A DNA stretch of 49,323 nt from JBBTRP01 sp038065125 (GCA_038065125.1 JBBTRP010000038.1:1-49323); one strand, 5' to 3'. Positions 25,777 to 34,286 are shown, numbered from the stretch's first letter. The notes: a model not told the origin generated them from the letters alone. Translations and numbers: made by a program.

Positions 25777-26643
25777 TCATTTGTTTTTCCTTTTTAGAAT
25801 ATAGATGGGCGCCCATTTTTTAAAACAGTCGGTGCCGTAGCGTATGTTCGTTATCTCAAAAAAACGCGACATGACTTCTTCAGCAAATGCTTTCAAGGGA
25901 ATAATGAATGCGGATCCTTCGTGCTGCCATCGATCATAACACGCGTGATACTCTGCTTTTGAAATTTTCTTTTCGAGGAGCTTTTCTTTAAGAAGATGGA
26001 TCATCGCGGGGTAGTTGGCATTATCGTTGAGAAAATCATAGCAACACATATACAGAGGCATGATATTTGCCGTATAAAAATGCGACTTCGATCCGGCCTT
26101 TCTATATGATTTGAGTATTGTGTCAACAGATCTGTGCGCGCTACTGGCGCGAACCCATGTTCGCAACATACAGACACCGTCTTGCGAAAGACTCTCTTTA
26201 AGTTTTTGCAAGATGGTTGAAATATCTTCTTTTTGAACAACATTGAGAACCAGATCGCCAAGAATCAGGTCATAGCGTTCTTTTGTGTGCATCCTTCGCC
26301 AGTCCTCCTCTCGGACATGTTCTGTACCTCGGTATTTCATTTGCTGACGAGAAAGGATCGCGTAGTGCTTCTTGCTGAATTCAATGACTGTTACATCAAG
26401 TGAATATTTATGACACAAAGAGCGAAATTCAACTGTCGACCCTAAAATAGCAACCGTGACGTGACTCTTTTGTTTTTTCAACTTCACAATACGCTCTTCG
26501 TATCGCTTTAGTTCTGATCGAGAGGGACGAGCTGGAATAACATAATTTTTCCAGTCGTACACTTTGGTTGATTCCCAGCTTAGCCGCTTGGTCATAGGTG
26601 CTTTCGTTCTTTTCTTACATCTATTGCAAAAAGTATAAACCAT
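25777..26643 (-). CDS. SAM-dependent methyltransferase-like protein
   Basis: 288 residues from ATG 26643 (272 from ATG 26595). The class I methyltransferase fold is suggested by motif I-like 'VAILGSTVEFRSLCHKY', the acidic strand end 'VTVIEFSKKHY' and 'YDLILGDLVLNVV'. The usual GxGxG is replaced by GSTVEF, so cofactor binding needs proof. C-terminal half unfamiliar. Substrate unknown. It is AT-richer than trmD and the KH gene around it and looks like an insertion between them. A terminator lies upstream. Confidence 0.55.
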   Translation of the reverse strand: MVYTFCNRCKKRTKAPMTKRLSWESTKVYDWKNYVIPARPSRSELKRYEERIVKLKKQKSHVTVAILGSTVEFRSLCHKYSLDVTVIEFSKKHYAILSRQQMKYRGTEHVREEDWRRMHTKERYDLILGDLVLNVVQKEDISTILQKLKESLSQDGVCMLRTWVRASSAHRSVDTILKSYRKAGSKSHFYTANIMPLYMCCYDFLNDNANYPAMIHLLKEKLLEKKISKAEYHACYDRWQHEGSAFIIPLKAFAEEVMSRFFEITNIRYGTDCFKKWAPIYILKRKNK

Positions 26644-26653
26644 TAGTCGAATA

Positions 26654-26686
26654 ACAAAAGAACCCCCTTGGTGGGGGCTCTTTTGT
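26654..26686. terminator. Bidirectional terminator
   Basis: Stem ACAAAAGAACCCCC paired with GGGGGCTCTTTTGT around TTGGT. It separates the KH-protein gene from the methyltransferase and trmD. Confidence 0.85.
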
Positions 26687-26698
26687 TTGATTGATGTT

Positions 26699-27049
26699 CT
26701 ATATCTTTAGGTCGTCGACCAGTGAGGTGTCCACACCGGTGTCCCAGCCTGAGGTTGCCATACTCGGCGCCTCGCTTGGGCGGTGGCCGCGGGTTGATCC
26801 TTCCGGTTCGTTGATCTTGAGATTGACGCGCGCGGAGTTCTTGGCGCCGACAATCTTGAGGAGAGTTCTGATCGCGCGTGCGGTCTGGCCTTGCCTGCCG
26901 ATCACATACCCCATATCCTCGGGGTGGATCGACAGCGTGATGAGCACGCCGCGCTCATCAATCTTTCGTTCTGTCTTCACGTCTTCGGGGTGCGCTACAA
27001 TTGCTTTGACAACTGTCTCTACAAATTCCTGATCTGACAATTGAGTCAT
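26699..27049 (-). CDS. khpA: KH-domain RNA-binding protein
   Basis: 116 residues; the KH core 'VITLSIHPEDMGYVIGRQGQTARAIR' (split: ITLSIHPEDMGYVIG, RQGQTARAIR) holds the GRQG loop that grips RNA. This is the KhpA/YlqC family, encoded next to rpsP and trmD in many bacteria, which binds RNA in translation and cell-division control. The C-terminal 30 residues (EPEGSTRGHRPSEAPS...) are an extra low-complexity tail. Follows rpsP after a hairpin. Confidence 0.88.
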   Translation of the reverse strand: MTQLSDQEFVETVVKAIVAHPEDVKTERKIDERGVLITLSIHPEDMGYVIGRQGQTARAIRTLLKIVGAKNSARVNLKINEPEGSTRGHRPSEAPSMATSGWDTGVDTSLVDDLKI

Positions 27050-27122
27050 AGTCTTTCGAGTTCGGTTACATGAAATATCATCTGTCTGCTCGTCCGGGCC
27101 TGTCGACCAAGGTCTCCAACGA

Positions 27123-27158
27123 AAATACCCCCTGAGTATATCATGGGGTATTTGGTGG
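27123..27158 (-). terminator. Hairpin between rpsP and khpA
   Basis: Stem AAATACCCC/GGGGTATTT with an AT-rich loop, flanked by T-run on the minus strand. Possibly an attenuating terminator or an mRNA-stabilising stem inside the operon. Confidence 0.5.
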
Positions 27159-27163
27159 TCAAT

Positions 27164-27448
27164 CTATTTTTTTTCTGCTTTTTTCTTTGCTTTTGACTTT
27201 ACGATTTTCTTCTCGGTGATCACCTTCTCTTTGACGAGCAGGTTGTGAACGGACGGGGAGGCTTGTGCCCCCTTGGAAAGCCAGTAGGTGATGCGATCGG
27301 CCTTCAGTGTCACGGGCTTATCTTTTGCGGCGGGGTTGTAGGTGCCGACTTCTTCAAGGGCGGTACCATAGAGATCGCGTGATTTCTCTGATACCAGGAG
27401 CCGGAAGAACGGCGCATTCTTTTTTCCTCGCCGAGCGAGACGAATCAT
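27164..27448 (-). CDS. rpsP: 30S ribosomal protein bS16
   Basis: 94 residues. 'MIRLARRGKKNAPFFRLLV' followed by 'YNPAAKD' and 'GAQASPSV' matches bS16, which binds 16S rRNA in early 30S assembly. ATG 27448 is the family start; a GTG two codons upstream is not needed. The C terminus is a short Lys-rich tail. Cluster context smc-rpsP-khpA-trmD is typical. Confidence 0.95.
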   Translation of the reverse strand: MIRLARRGKKNAPFFRLLVSEKSRDLYGTALEEVGTYNPAAKDKPVTLKADRITYWLSKGAQASPSVHNLLVKEKVITEKKIVKSKAKKKAEKK

Positions 27449-27455
27449 TAGCACA

Positions 27456-27480
27456 GGGTTTAGGGTTTAGGGTTTAGGGG
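27456..27480. repeat. Heptamer tandem repeat (GGGTTTA)n
   Basis: Three copies of GGGTTTA plus a partial one between the smc stop and the rpsP start. The unit equals the plant telomere heptamer by coincidence of sequence; here it is a short simple repeat comparable to 2176-2207. Confidence 0.85.
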
Positions 27481-27511
27481 ATAGTGAGTAGAAACACTAT
27501 CCTGGGAGCCG

Positions 27512-30109
27512 TCATGATTGGCTCATGGTAGCACCGGCGTTGGCAATGTCAAGACTGAGGACCTTTGAAACGCCGTCATCGCCCATGGTTACCCCGTAGA
27601 GCACCTGCGCGGTGTGAATAGTCACGCGGTTGTGGGTGATGATGATGAATTGCGTTTTGGACACGAGCTCGGAGATGATGTCGGCAAACCGATGCGCGTT
27701 TGAGTCGTCCAGACTCGCGTCCACCTCGTCGAGAACCACGAACGGCGCAGGGTTACTCGATACGATTGCGCAGAGAAGCGCAATTGCGGTCATCGCCTTC
27801 TCGCCGCCGGAGAGAAAGCTGATGTTCTTGAGTTTCTTCTGTGGGGGGTTACAGTAAATCTCAATTCCCATGATCTCGTCGGCATCCTCAGCTGGAGTGC
27901 TTGCCTCCTCGTCCTCGTCCTCCCCGGGCTCAGCCGGTTCCCGCTTGAGAACCGAGATGCGCGCCGATCCCCCGGAGAAGAGAATCTTGAAATACTGATC
28001 GAAGGTCTCGTTGATGCGGATAAGCGCGTCATCAAAACGCTGTCGGACGATAGTGTTCAGGTCGCGGACTGCGACGGTGAGCGATTCGCGCGCTGCCTCA
28101 AGGTCGGCAATCTGGACGGTAAGGAACTCATAACGCTCCTTCGTGCTCTCGTACTCTGCAAGCGCATCGTCGTCGACGCTTCCGATCTGCTCAAGTTTCT
28201 TTTTTGCTCGCTCGATAGTGACCCGCATCTCCTCCAGATTAATCGGCTCGGGGTCTTTTCGAAAGCCCAGTATGGAATACACCGTCTCGGTGGCTTCGCA
28301 CAGCTGAGTTGAGCGATCTGAGTCGAGGGAGAACTCTTCGCAAATCCGCAAGAGAAGCTCTTCTTGATGCGCCTCTGCTCGTGCAACCTCAAGGCTCACT
28401 ACGGTGTGATTCTCTTTGATTGCATCAACCACTGTCCGGGCCGCCGTCACTTCTTGAGAGAGCGAGAGAAGCGTGCGCGCGGTCTGTTTTTCTTTTTCAT
28501 AAAATCCTGCTAGTTGGGAGTCGGCATCACGGAGCCTTTGAGAACACTCCGCGAGTTTTTGATCAATGCCCTCTTTTTCTTGTTGGGCGACCGCGTGCTG
28601 ATCCGAAGGCTCGTTCGAAGAAAAGTACGCGCAGTCGGCTCGCAGTTTCTCTAGCTCCTGTTTCCTTCGAACGATCTCGGCCGTGATGGTTTGCAACTGT
28701 GCCCGATCAACACCGAGCGCGATGCGCACCTGTGCAAGCTCTTCGCGGAGACGTCGCTCGCGGTCTTTCTGACCCTCGCGCTCTCGGTTCGCACTCTCCG
28801 TAGACACAGAAACGCTTCTGCCGATACGCTCAACAAGGGAGTGTACCTGACCGATCACCCGTTCAAAAATCGCAAGTAAAACGTTGACAGAATCTGTCGG
28901 CGCATTCTCCTTGAGCTTCAGGATTTCGAGAAGACTCTCACGAACGCCCGCAAGAGTGAGTGCTTCCTGTTGCGGCGTCTCAGCGCTTTGTGCGCACACC
29001 TCCCGGAGTCGCTGCTCTTCCCCGGAGTGCTCAACAATTCTTTTTTCAAGGTTGGTGGCTGCCACTTCCTTTTCGGCAAGCGCGTCGCTTGCAAGTCGCT
29101 CTTGTTCAAGAAGCCAGGAGAGCTGAACCTTCCCGGTCTGCTGAAGCGCGCTTTTCAGTCGCCCCTCAATCAGGGCCTGCCGTTTGAGAAGCTCTTGCTT
29201 TTCCGTGCTAAGTCGCGCGTGTTGGGCGGAAAGCGCAAGGAACGCGTCGTCTTTCTGCGGCTGAAGACCGTTTTTCTTTTTTTGGAAGTCCGCGTCGAGC
29301 GCGTCTGCACTCTTTTGCGCGTCGTTAATTTTTTGCTGTAACTGCGCTTGTCGATTCTTGGAGTCACCAAGCCCCCGCAATCCGTTCTGCCAGAGGACGT
29401 TGTAATACGAGCGCAAGTTTTCGCTCAGCTCCTGCTCGATTGCTGACCGCTCTTGGAGTCGTTTCATGAGTCGAGAAAAAAACCGGATTTTAGGTTCAAG
29501 TTCGGACACGAGAAGACGCGCGCTGTCGAGATTCTCGCGGGTACTTTTGAGTTTTTGGAGGGATTGGTCTTTTTTGAGGTGATACTGCTTCACGCCGGCG
29601 GCCTCATCAAAGTAGTCTTTCCGTTCTGCCGGCGAAGCATTAATGATCGAGTCGATCATGCCCTGACCGATGACACTAATGTTTTTCGGACCGCACTGAG
29701 CCTGCGCGATGAGCATCACCACATCGGAAAGTCGTACCTTCACACCGTTAAGAAGAAACTCGGACTCGCCATCGCGGTACAGCCGCCGCGTGATCACGAT
29801 CTCCGGCGCGCTGCCGACAAGCGTTCCATCTTCATTATTAAAAGTAAGGGCCACTTCGCAAAATCCCAGCTGACTCTTACGCGCAGACCCAAAAAAAATC
29901 ACATCTTCAGCCTTCTTGCTTCTGAGTGCGGTTTTTGACTGTTCGCCCAATACCCACCGAATCGCGTCGGCGACATTACTTTTTCCGCTCCCGTTGGGAC
30001 CGACGACACCGGTGACGCCCCGCTCCCCGTCGCGCGGAGGTGGAAATGAAAAAACCGTTTTGGCGGCAAACGACTTGAACCCGACTATTTCCAGTTTTTG
30101 TAAATACAT
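27512..30109 (-). CDS. smc: Short SMC-type chromosome condensation ATPase, no recognisable hinge
   Basis: 865 residues, about 300 short of a normal bacterial SMC. Head parts are complete: Walker A 'GPNGSGKSN' (37-45), R-loop/Q-loop region 'GFCEVALTFNN', signature 'LSGGEKAM' (766-773), Walker B 'VVLDEVDAS' (D794/E795). Between them are two coiled coils, but I see no SMC hinge sequence; the middle (about 375-520) is predicted helix. An acidic insert (EPAEPGEDEDEEAS) precedes the C-terminal head. Start ATG 30109 matches family N termini. It should organise the chromosome near the origin, but dimerisation must differ. ScpA/ScpB are not in the window. Confidence 0.88.
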   Translation of the reverse strand: MYLQKLEIVGFKSFAAKTVFSFPPPRDGERGVTGVVGPNGSGKSNVADAIRWVLGEQSKTALRSKKAEDVIFFGSARKSQLGFCEVALTFNNEDGTLVGSAPEIVITRRLYRDGESEFLLNGVKVRLSDVVMLIAQAQCGPKNISVIGQGMIDSIINASPAERKDYFDEAAGVKQYHLKKDQSLQKLKSTRENLDSARLLVSELEPKIRFFSRLMKRLQERSAIEQELSENLRSYYNVLWQNGLRGLGDSKNRQAQLQQKINDAQKSADALDADFQKKKNGLQPQKDDAFLALSAQHARLSTEKQELLKRQALIEGRLKSALQQTGKVQLSWLLEQERLASDALAEKEVAATNLEKRIVEHSGEEQRLREVCAQSAETPQQEALTLAGVRESLLEILKLKENAPTDSVNVLLAIFERVIGQVHSLVERIGRSVSVSTESANREREGQKDRERRLREELAQVRIALGVDRAQLQTITAEIVRRKQELEKLRADCAYFSSNEPSDQHAVAQQEKEGIDQKLAECSQRLRDADSQLAGFYEKEKQTARTLLSLSQEVTAARTVVDAIKENHTVVSLEVARAEAHQEELLLRICEEFSLDSDRSTQLCEATETVYSILGFRKDPEPINLEEMRVTIERAKKKLEQIGSVDDDALAEYESTKERYEFLTVQIADLEAARESLTVAVRDLNTIVRQRFDDALIRINETFDQYFKILFSGGSARISVLKREPAEPGEDEDEEASTPAEDADEIMGIEIYCNPPQKKLKNISFLSGGEKAMTAIALLCAIVSSNPAPFVVLDEVDASLDDSNAHRFADIISELVSKTQFIIITHNRVTIHTAQVLYGVTMGDDGVSKVLSLDIANAGATMSQS

Positions 30110-30115
30110 GTCTCT

Positions 30116-30144
30116 AGTATACGGATCGATCGGGGTGCGGGCAA
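30116..30144 (-). promoter_or_regulatory. smc promoter, probably leaderless
   Basis: TTGCCC (30139-30144), 17-bp spacer, TATACT (30116-30121); the ATG begins six bases after the -10, so transcription should start at or next to the start codon. Confidence 0.6.
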
Positions 30145-30187
30145 GAGAATGCCTCGTCCCAACAGTGTTGAGGCGAGGCGAAATAAG

Positions 30188-32449
30188 TCACTCCACCGTT
30201 TCGAGGAATCCGCCCAGGGTGTACCCGGGCGAGCGGTAGAAGTACCACCGTCCCTGGAGATACACGAGGTTTGCGGTGTATGACTGGTACCCGGTCCGGG
30301 GGAATACAACATTATTTGAAGAATCTGTGAGGTGGATCCGGAACGACGCGGTCACGCGGTTTGTTTTACCGGGGACCATGTCGATGAAGGTGCGCGAAAG
30401 CTGAAGGACTGGCTGCAGCCCACTTTCGCGAAGTTGCCCCACGAAGTACGCGTAAATGAACTTGATAACCGCGTCTCGCACTTCCGGAGTGACGCTCGTC
30501 ACTGCTCCTGAGTCGCGATCCTTGGCAAGAGTAAGAACATCCTCGGCGATCGAGGTGAAGTACTCCGTGTCAGAAGACGACTTTCCGATCGCGAGATCCA
30601 GATGCGTGTACCCAGACCTCATACGGACGCCGCGAACCCATTTTGGCGCGCGTGCTGCCGCGATTGCGAGGTCGACAGTCCCATCAGCGCCAAGGTCTGC
30701 GCCGGGCTCTAAGCCAAACGCGTCCTCCACGCGCACCAGTCCGTCGTTGCCCGCGCTTTTCTTCCCGCTTGCCGTGGGAATGAGGGGAAATATCGATCGA
30801 CTGATCCAACGGAGCGCCGCCTGCTGCATCTGAACGCTCGTATCCCCGGCGACCGTCTCAATGCCCTTGTCGCGCACATAGCGCGCAACCAGATCGTCGT
30901 CGCTCTCGCGGATCTTTTGGTCAATCGCGCCAGCATGCGCGAACACATGCGGCGTGTCTGCGCATCCGACAACCATTTCGTATCGCTTGATCGCTTCGAC
31001 CTGGTTGATCCGTGCCTTGTTGTCGGTGGTCCGCATTCGAATCGCTCCCTTCACTCCGGAGACTGCCGCGAACGCCGAACTTGATTCGGGAACGAGAAGA
31101 TTGTCGCCCTGGTTAAGGATACCCGGCAGCGGTACGCCCTGAAGGGGTCCGAACGAGAACTTCGTGACGAACTCCTTGTCCGGAATGCCGAAGGACTGCT
31201 CATGGCTCGCGAGCGAGACGAATCCGTCACTGTAGAGTTTGAGAAGTTCAGTGACATAGTCGCTTACGCGCTTTTTGAGGCGCAGCGAGCGCATCCCGCC
31301 GATGAAGTTGTTCACGACGATCTGATAGAGCACCGTGAAAAGTGTGGGGTAGGGAAACGTCGAGAAGGTGCACCCCATGAGTTCGGGGACAGCGAGCGGC
31401 GATCCGTTGTGTGGCGTCCCAAGAGTCACCACCCCGCCCGCGAGTCCCTCCTTGAAGAGATCGGCATACCCGCACCGGCTCAGCAATCCACCCATGCTGT
31501 GCCCGACAAAGTACGTCACGCGAGGGCCGTAGGCAGCGCGTAGCGCACTCACCATGGCACGGGCGTTGGAGTCGATCGCTGCTTGCGAGTCGTACCGCCA
31601 CACGACGATCACGAACCGCTTGAGGAACTCATCGCGGAATGCGGGGTTTGCCTTGAGGAACGCGAGGAAGTTTTCCCAAAGGTGGAAATATTCGCGATTC
31701 TCAGATCCTGCCCCGTGCACGAACACGAGCAGATCCTTGGTCCCCGTCACCACCGCATCGGCTGGCGTGATAATGGCGTGGCTGATGTACTGCGCGCGGA
31801 ACGCCGAGACGGCAACGGGCGGCTCATCAACAAATTCAGGAATCGCCTCGAGTCCTGCATTTTGCACGTTCGTACTTACGAGCACCACGCTGTCCGGAAT
31901 GTTGGTGCGCTCAGCTGTGATTGCAAGATACCGGCCGTTCCTGGATGGAATAGCCCGCGAGGCCGCAACCGAACTCACGGAGCGCTGGGGGGATGTTACC
32001 GGCACCCAGTAGTCGTGCTCAGCGGCCGTACTCGCATTTGAGACAAACACACGCACGTCGCTGGCCTGACCCTGTCCCAGAATTGAGAGGCCAAGCGGTT
32101 CGCTTGAGCGCTCGTCAACACCGGAAAGCGTGAACTCGTATCCACCCTCGGAGAGGAGGGGAGAAACAGGCGCGATATCGGAAACAACCGGCGCGACCAC
32201 GTCTCCTGAAGGCGCGGCAACCACAATCGGCATTTCGGGAGTGGGTGTTGGGGTCGGCGTCTGCACGAGAGTCTCTCCACCGGGTGGAGCGGTCGGACTC
32301 ACATCCGGTGACGCCCCCAAAGGCTGCGGCGAGGTAGAGCCGAGTGGGCTCGTCTCTCCCTTTGGAGCGCGCGGAACCGATGGAGGGCCGACGCACGCAT
32401 CAAGGATGCCAATAAGAACTGCCCAGAGAAAAGAACGGCGATGCATCAT
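30188..32449 (-). CDS. Secreted alpha/beta-hydrolase (lipase-like), possible lipoprotein
   Basis: 753 residues. A signal peptide ends in 'IGILDAC', an imperfect lipobox, then a Pro/Thr-rich linker with (TP)n. A beta-rich domain (about 95-225) precedes the alpha/beta-hydrolase: oxyanion loop 'VFVHGAGS' (near 245), nucleophile elbow 'GHSMGG' with Ser about 318, then 'DGLVRVEDA' and 'YTHLDL' as likely Asp and His. The closest types are PGAP1/triacylglycerol lipases. The last 150 residues are a separate domain. Start set at ATG 32449, because the clear SD AAGGAGGAG ends two bases upstream of it (ATG 32446 also possible). Terminated from tRNA-Ala upstream; substrate unknown. Confidence 0.75.
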   Translation of the reverse strand: MMHRRSFLWAVLIGILDACVGPPSVPRAPKGETSPLGSTSPQPLGASPDVSPTAPPGGETLVQTPTPTPTPEMPIVVAAPSGDVVAPVVSDIAPVSPLLSEGGYEFTLSGVDERSSEPLGLSILGQGQASDVRVFVSNASTAAEHDYWVPVTSPQRSVSSVAASRAIPSRNGRYLAITAERTNIPDSVVLVSTNVQNAGLEAIPEFVDEPPVAVSAFRAQYISHAIITPADAVVTGTKDLLVFVHGAGSENREYFHLWENFLAFLKANPAFRDEFLKRFVIVVWRYDSQAAIDSNARAMVSALRAAYGPRVTYFVGHSMGGLLSRCGYADLFKEGLAGGVVTLGTPHNGSPLAVPELMGCTFSTFPYPTLFTVLYQIVVNNFIGGMRSLRLKKRVSDYVTELLKLYSDGFVSLASHEQSFGIPDKEFVTKFSFGPLQGVPLPGILNQGDNLLVPESSSAFAAVSGVKGAIRMRTTDNKARINQVEAIKRYEMVVGCADTPHVFAHAGAIDQKIRESDDDLVARYVRDKGIETVAGDTSVQMQQAALRWISRSIFPLIPTASGKKSAGNDGLVRVEDAFGLEPGADLGADGTVDLAIAAARAPKWVRGVRMRSGYTHLDLAIGKSSSDTEYFTSIAEDVLTLAKDRDSGAVTSVTPEVRDAVIKFIYAYFVGQLRESGLQPVLQLSRTFIDMVPGKTNRVTASFRIHLTDSSNNVVFPRTGYQSYTANLVYLQGRWYFYRSPGYTLGGFLETVE

Positions 32450-32516
32450 GACTCCTCCTTCCATACTCGTCATCGGGAAGCCATTACAGCCTACTGCCCG
32501 TCAAGTAAAATGAAAA

Positions 32517-32564
32517 GTCCAAAAGAAAAGATCCGTCGTTTGGACAGATCTTTTCTTTTGGACC
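32517..32564. terminator. Long bidirectional terminator
   Basis: 17-bp stem GTCCAAAAGAAAAGATC and complement with a 13-base loop. Lies between the tRNA-Ala element and the hydrolase gene. Confidence 0.8.
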
Positions 32565-32630
32565 TAGCGAGAATCGCCAGGCAGAGCCTGGTCCGCCTTT
32601 GGCGGAAACTCCTAATTACAAAACTTTCAA
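32559..32630 (-). repeat. tRNA-linked mini-element, Ala copy
   Basis: Short relative of the other elements. A degenerate direct copy of the tRNA-Ala 3' end (32559-32576, 16 of 18 bases matching 32631-32648) flanks a double hairpin (32577-32606: CCAGGC/GCCTGG and TCCGCC/GGCGGA). That double hairpin corresponds to the one inserted in the Gly element (7314-7344). The inverted T-arm and main core are absent. Confidence 0.6.
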
Positions 32631-32701
32631 TGGACCTACCGGGAATCGAACCCGGACCTCAGCAATGCGAATGCTGCGTAATACCGTTTTACTATAGGCC
32701 C
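32631..32701 (-). tRNA. tRNA-Ala (CGC)
   Basis: Acceptor GGGCCTA/TAGGTCC contains the G3.U70 pair that marks alanine tRNAs. Anticodon loop TTCGCAT (CGC), T-arm CCGGG-TTCGATT-CCCGG, discriminator A, no encoded CCA. Reads GCG codons. Confidence 0.93.
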
Positions 32702-32763
32702 ACCTACAAACAAACGGCGGTGCACCCCAGTATACTAAAGGGGGGCTTCCCGCGCAACCTCCC

Positions 32764-32792
32764 TTGAAAGCAGCGACTGACCCTGCTAAGAT
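32764..32792 (+). promoter_or_regulatory. Promoter of the UDP-sugar epimerase gene
   Basis: TTGAAA (32764-32769), 17-bp spacer, TAAGAT (32787-32792), nine bases before ATG 32802. The message would have almost no leader and no room for an SD. Confidence 0.6.
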
Positions 32793-32801
32793 TCGCCGCA
32801 T

Positions 32802-33764
32802 ATGAAATGCATTGTTACCGGCGCAGGGGGATTTATCGGAAGCCATTTGACCGAGGCGCTCCTTGATGAGGGTCACACGGTTATAGCGCTTGATCGATTT
32901 ACTCCCGGTAAGCGAGATAATTTGAGTACGGTTCGCGATCACGAGAAGTGCACGATTGTCAAAAAAAATATCTGCAACGATCTTGCTAATATTTTCGGAT
33001 CTGGAGACATCGACGCCGTGTTCCATATGGCTGCTATGCCCAAGGTGCAATACTCAATTATCCACCCGGCAGAAACGCATGACGCAAACCTTAACGGTAC
33101 CCTCAACGTCCTTGAGGCGTGTAGGACGTTCGGCATAAAGCGCTTCATCTTCTCATCCAGTTGCGCGGTGTATGGAGAACAGAACGAGGCGCCATTCCGC
33201 GAGTCGTTCCACCCGCGACCAATCTCGCCCTACGCGGTCCATAAGCTGGTCGGGGAGTACTATGCAACGCTGTATTTCAATCTCTACGGAGTCGAGACAA
33301 TAAATTTGCGGTACTTTAATGCCTTTGGTCCGCGCCAGGACCACCGGGGAGACTACGCAAACCTCTTTGGCCGGTTCATCACGCGCATCGCGCGCGGGGA
33401 GCAACCGGTCATCAACGGCGACGGAAGAAACACCCGCGACTACGTGCATGTGTCCGACATTGTTCGAGCAAATATTCTCGCGGCTCAAACCACCAGTGGC
33501 GCGTGTTTTGGGCAAGTGATCAATATAGGTTCCGGCCGCGCACTCTCAGTGAACGATATCTACAACCATATCATGTCGGTGCACCCTGAACGGGTCGAGC
33601 CCGTGTACGGCCCCGCCGTTGTCGAGATCAAACACGCGGTTGCCGACATCAGTAAAGCGGGGAGTCTCCTTGGCTGGGCTCCACAGAAAAACTTTGACGA
33701 GGGCCTTAAAGAAACTTACGACTATTTTATAACGCTCCCGCAATCAACGGCTCAACCGGCTTAG
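32802..33764 (+). CDS. NAD-dependent UDP-sugar 4-epimerase (GalE/WbpP-like)
   Basis: 320 residues, an extended SDR with the Rossmann 'VTGAGGFIGSHL', 'FHMAAMPKV', catalytic Ser in 'SSSCAVYG', YxxxK in 'YAVHK', 'RYFNAFGPRQD' and 'RDYVHVSDIVRA'. These features place it with UDP-glucose or UDP-N-acetylglucosamine 4-epimerases, supplying hexose or HexNAc epimers for surface glycans. 'SSSCAVYG' resembles the WbpP type. Substrate cannot be fixed from sequence. Own promoter; ends at a bidirectional terminator facing tRNA-Arg. Confidence 0.88.
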   Translation: MKCIVTGAGGFIGSHLTEALLDEGHTVIALDRFTPGKRDNLSTVRDHEKCTIVKKNICNDLANIFGSGDIDAVFHMAAMPKVQYSIIHPAETHDANLNGTLNVLEACRTFGIKRFIFSSSCAVYGEQNEAPFRESFHPRPISPYAVHKLVGEYYATLYFNLYGVETINLRYFNAFGPRQDHRGDYANLFGRFITRIARGEQPVINGDGRNTRDYVHVSDIVRANILAAQTTSGACFGQVINIGSGRALSVNDIYNHIMSVHPERVEPVYGPAVVEIKHAVADISKAGSLLGWAPQKNFDEGLKETYDYFITLPQSTAQPA

Positions 33765-33803
33765 CCATTAAAAAAAAGACCCTTTCGCGCGCGCTGCACT
33801 ACA

Positions 33804-33836
33804 AGAAAAACACCGCTTTCAAGACGGTGTTTTTCT
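33804..33836. terminator. Bidirectional terminator
   Basis: Stem AGAAAAACACCG / CGGTGTTTTTCT (loop CTTTCAAGA), between the epimerase gene and tRNA-Arg. Confidence 0.85.
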
Positions 33837-33839
33837 CAA

Positions 33840-33911
33840 TACCCCCGAGAGGAATCGAACCTCTATTTACTCGTTAGGAGTGAGTTGTTCTATCCATTGA
33901 ACTACGGGGGC
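33840..33911 (-). tRNA. tRNA-Arg (CCU)
   Basis: Acceptor GCCCCCG/CGGGGGT (G1.U72), anticodon loop CTCCTAA (CCT), T-arm AGAGG-TTCGATT-CCTCT, discriminator A, no encoded CCA. The anticodon stem has one A-C mismatch. No downstream element. Confidence 0.92.
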
Positions 33912-33931
33912 GTGTTCCATTTTGTCCGCCT

Positions 33932-34282
33932 TTACGCGGCGTCGCCGCGCATTGTCGGTTCCGGTTGGACGGCGACATCCTTGGCGCGACTCAGTGCTTG
34001 GTAGTAACGCTGCTCCGGTTCGCTGAGCTCGAGGATCGCCCCATCGCGAACGGTCATTTCTCGATCAGTCATCCCAACAACCTGCTCTCGCGCAATCAAG
34101 TAGGTCTGGCCCGAAAGTGTTGGGGGGATAAGCACGCAGAGAATGCGCCAGGGCGGCCGCACTCGATAGTGGGTGACGAGGTGCGACTCCGTGTCCAGGG
34201 TAATGTCACACACGCGTCCTAAAAAAAATCCTCGCTTCGTGACGACGCGGAGTCCAAGTATCTGTTTTTTTGAGAGTCTCAT
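33932..34282 (-). CDS. PRC-barrel domain protein
   Basis: 116 residues. 'LGLRVVTKRGFFLGRVCDITLD' (in parts LGLRVVTKRGFF and LGRVCDITLD) is the classic PRC-barrel opening, a small beta-barrel found in RimM and photosynthetic reaction-centre H subunits that binds RNA, protein or membrane partners. No further domain. It begins four bases after the yidC stop, so is translated with it; a link to membrane insertion or ribosomes is inference. Confidence 0.78.
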   Translation of the reverse strand: MRLSKKQILGLRVVTKRGFFLGRVCDITLDTESHLVTHYRVRPPWRILCVLIPPTLSGQTYLIAREQVVGMTDREMTVRDGAILELSEPEQRYYQALSRAKDVAVQPEPTMRGDAA

Positions 34283-34286
34283 ACCC

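Noticed and set aside
27456..27480. Telomere sequence (GGGTTTA)
   Set aside because: Three copies inside an operon on what looks like an ordinary chromosome; match to plant telomere unit is coincidental.
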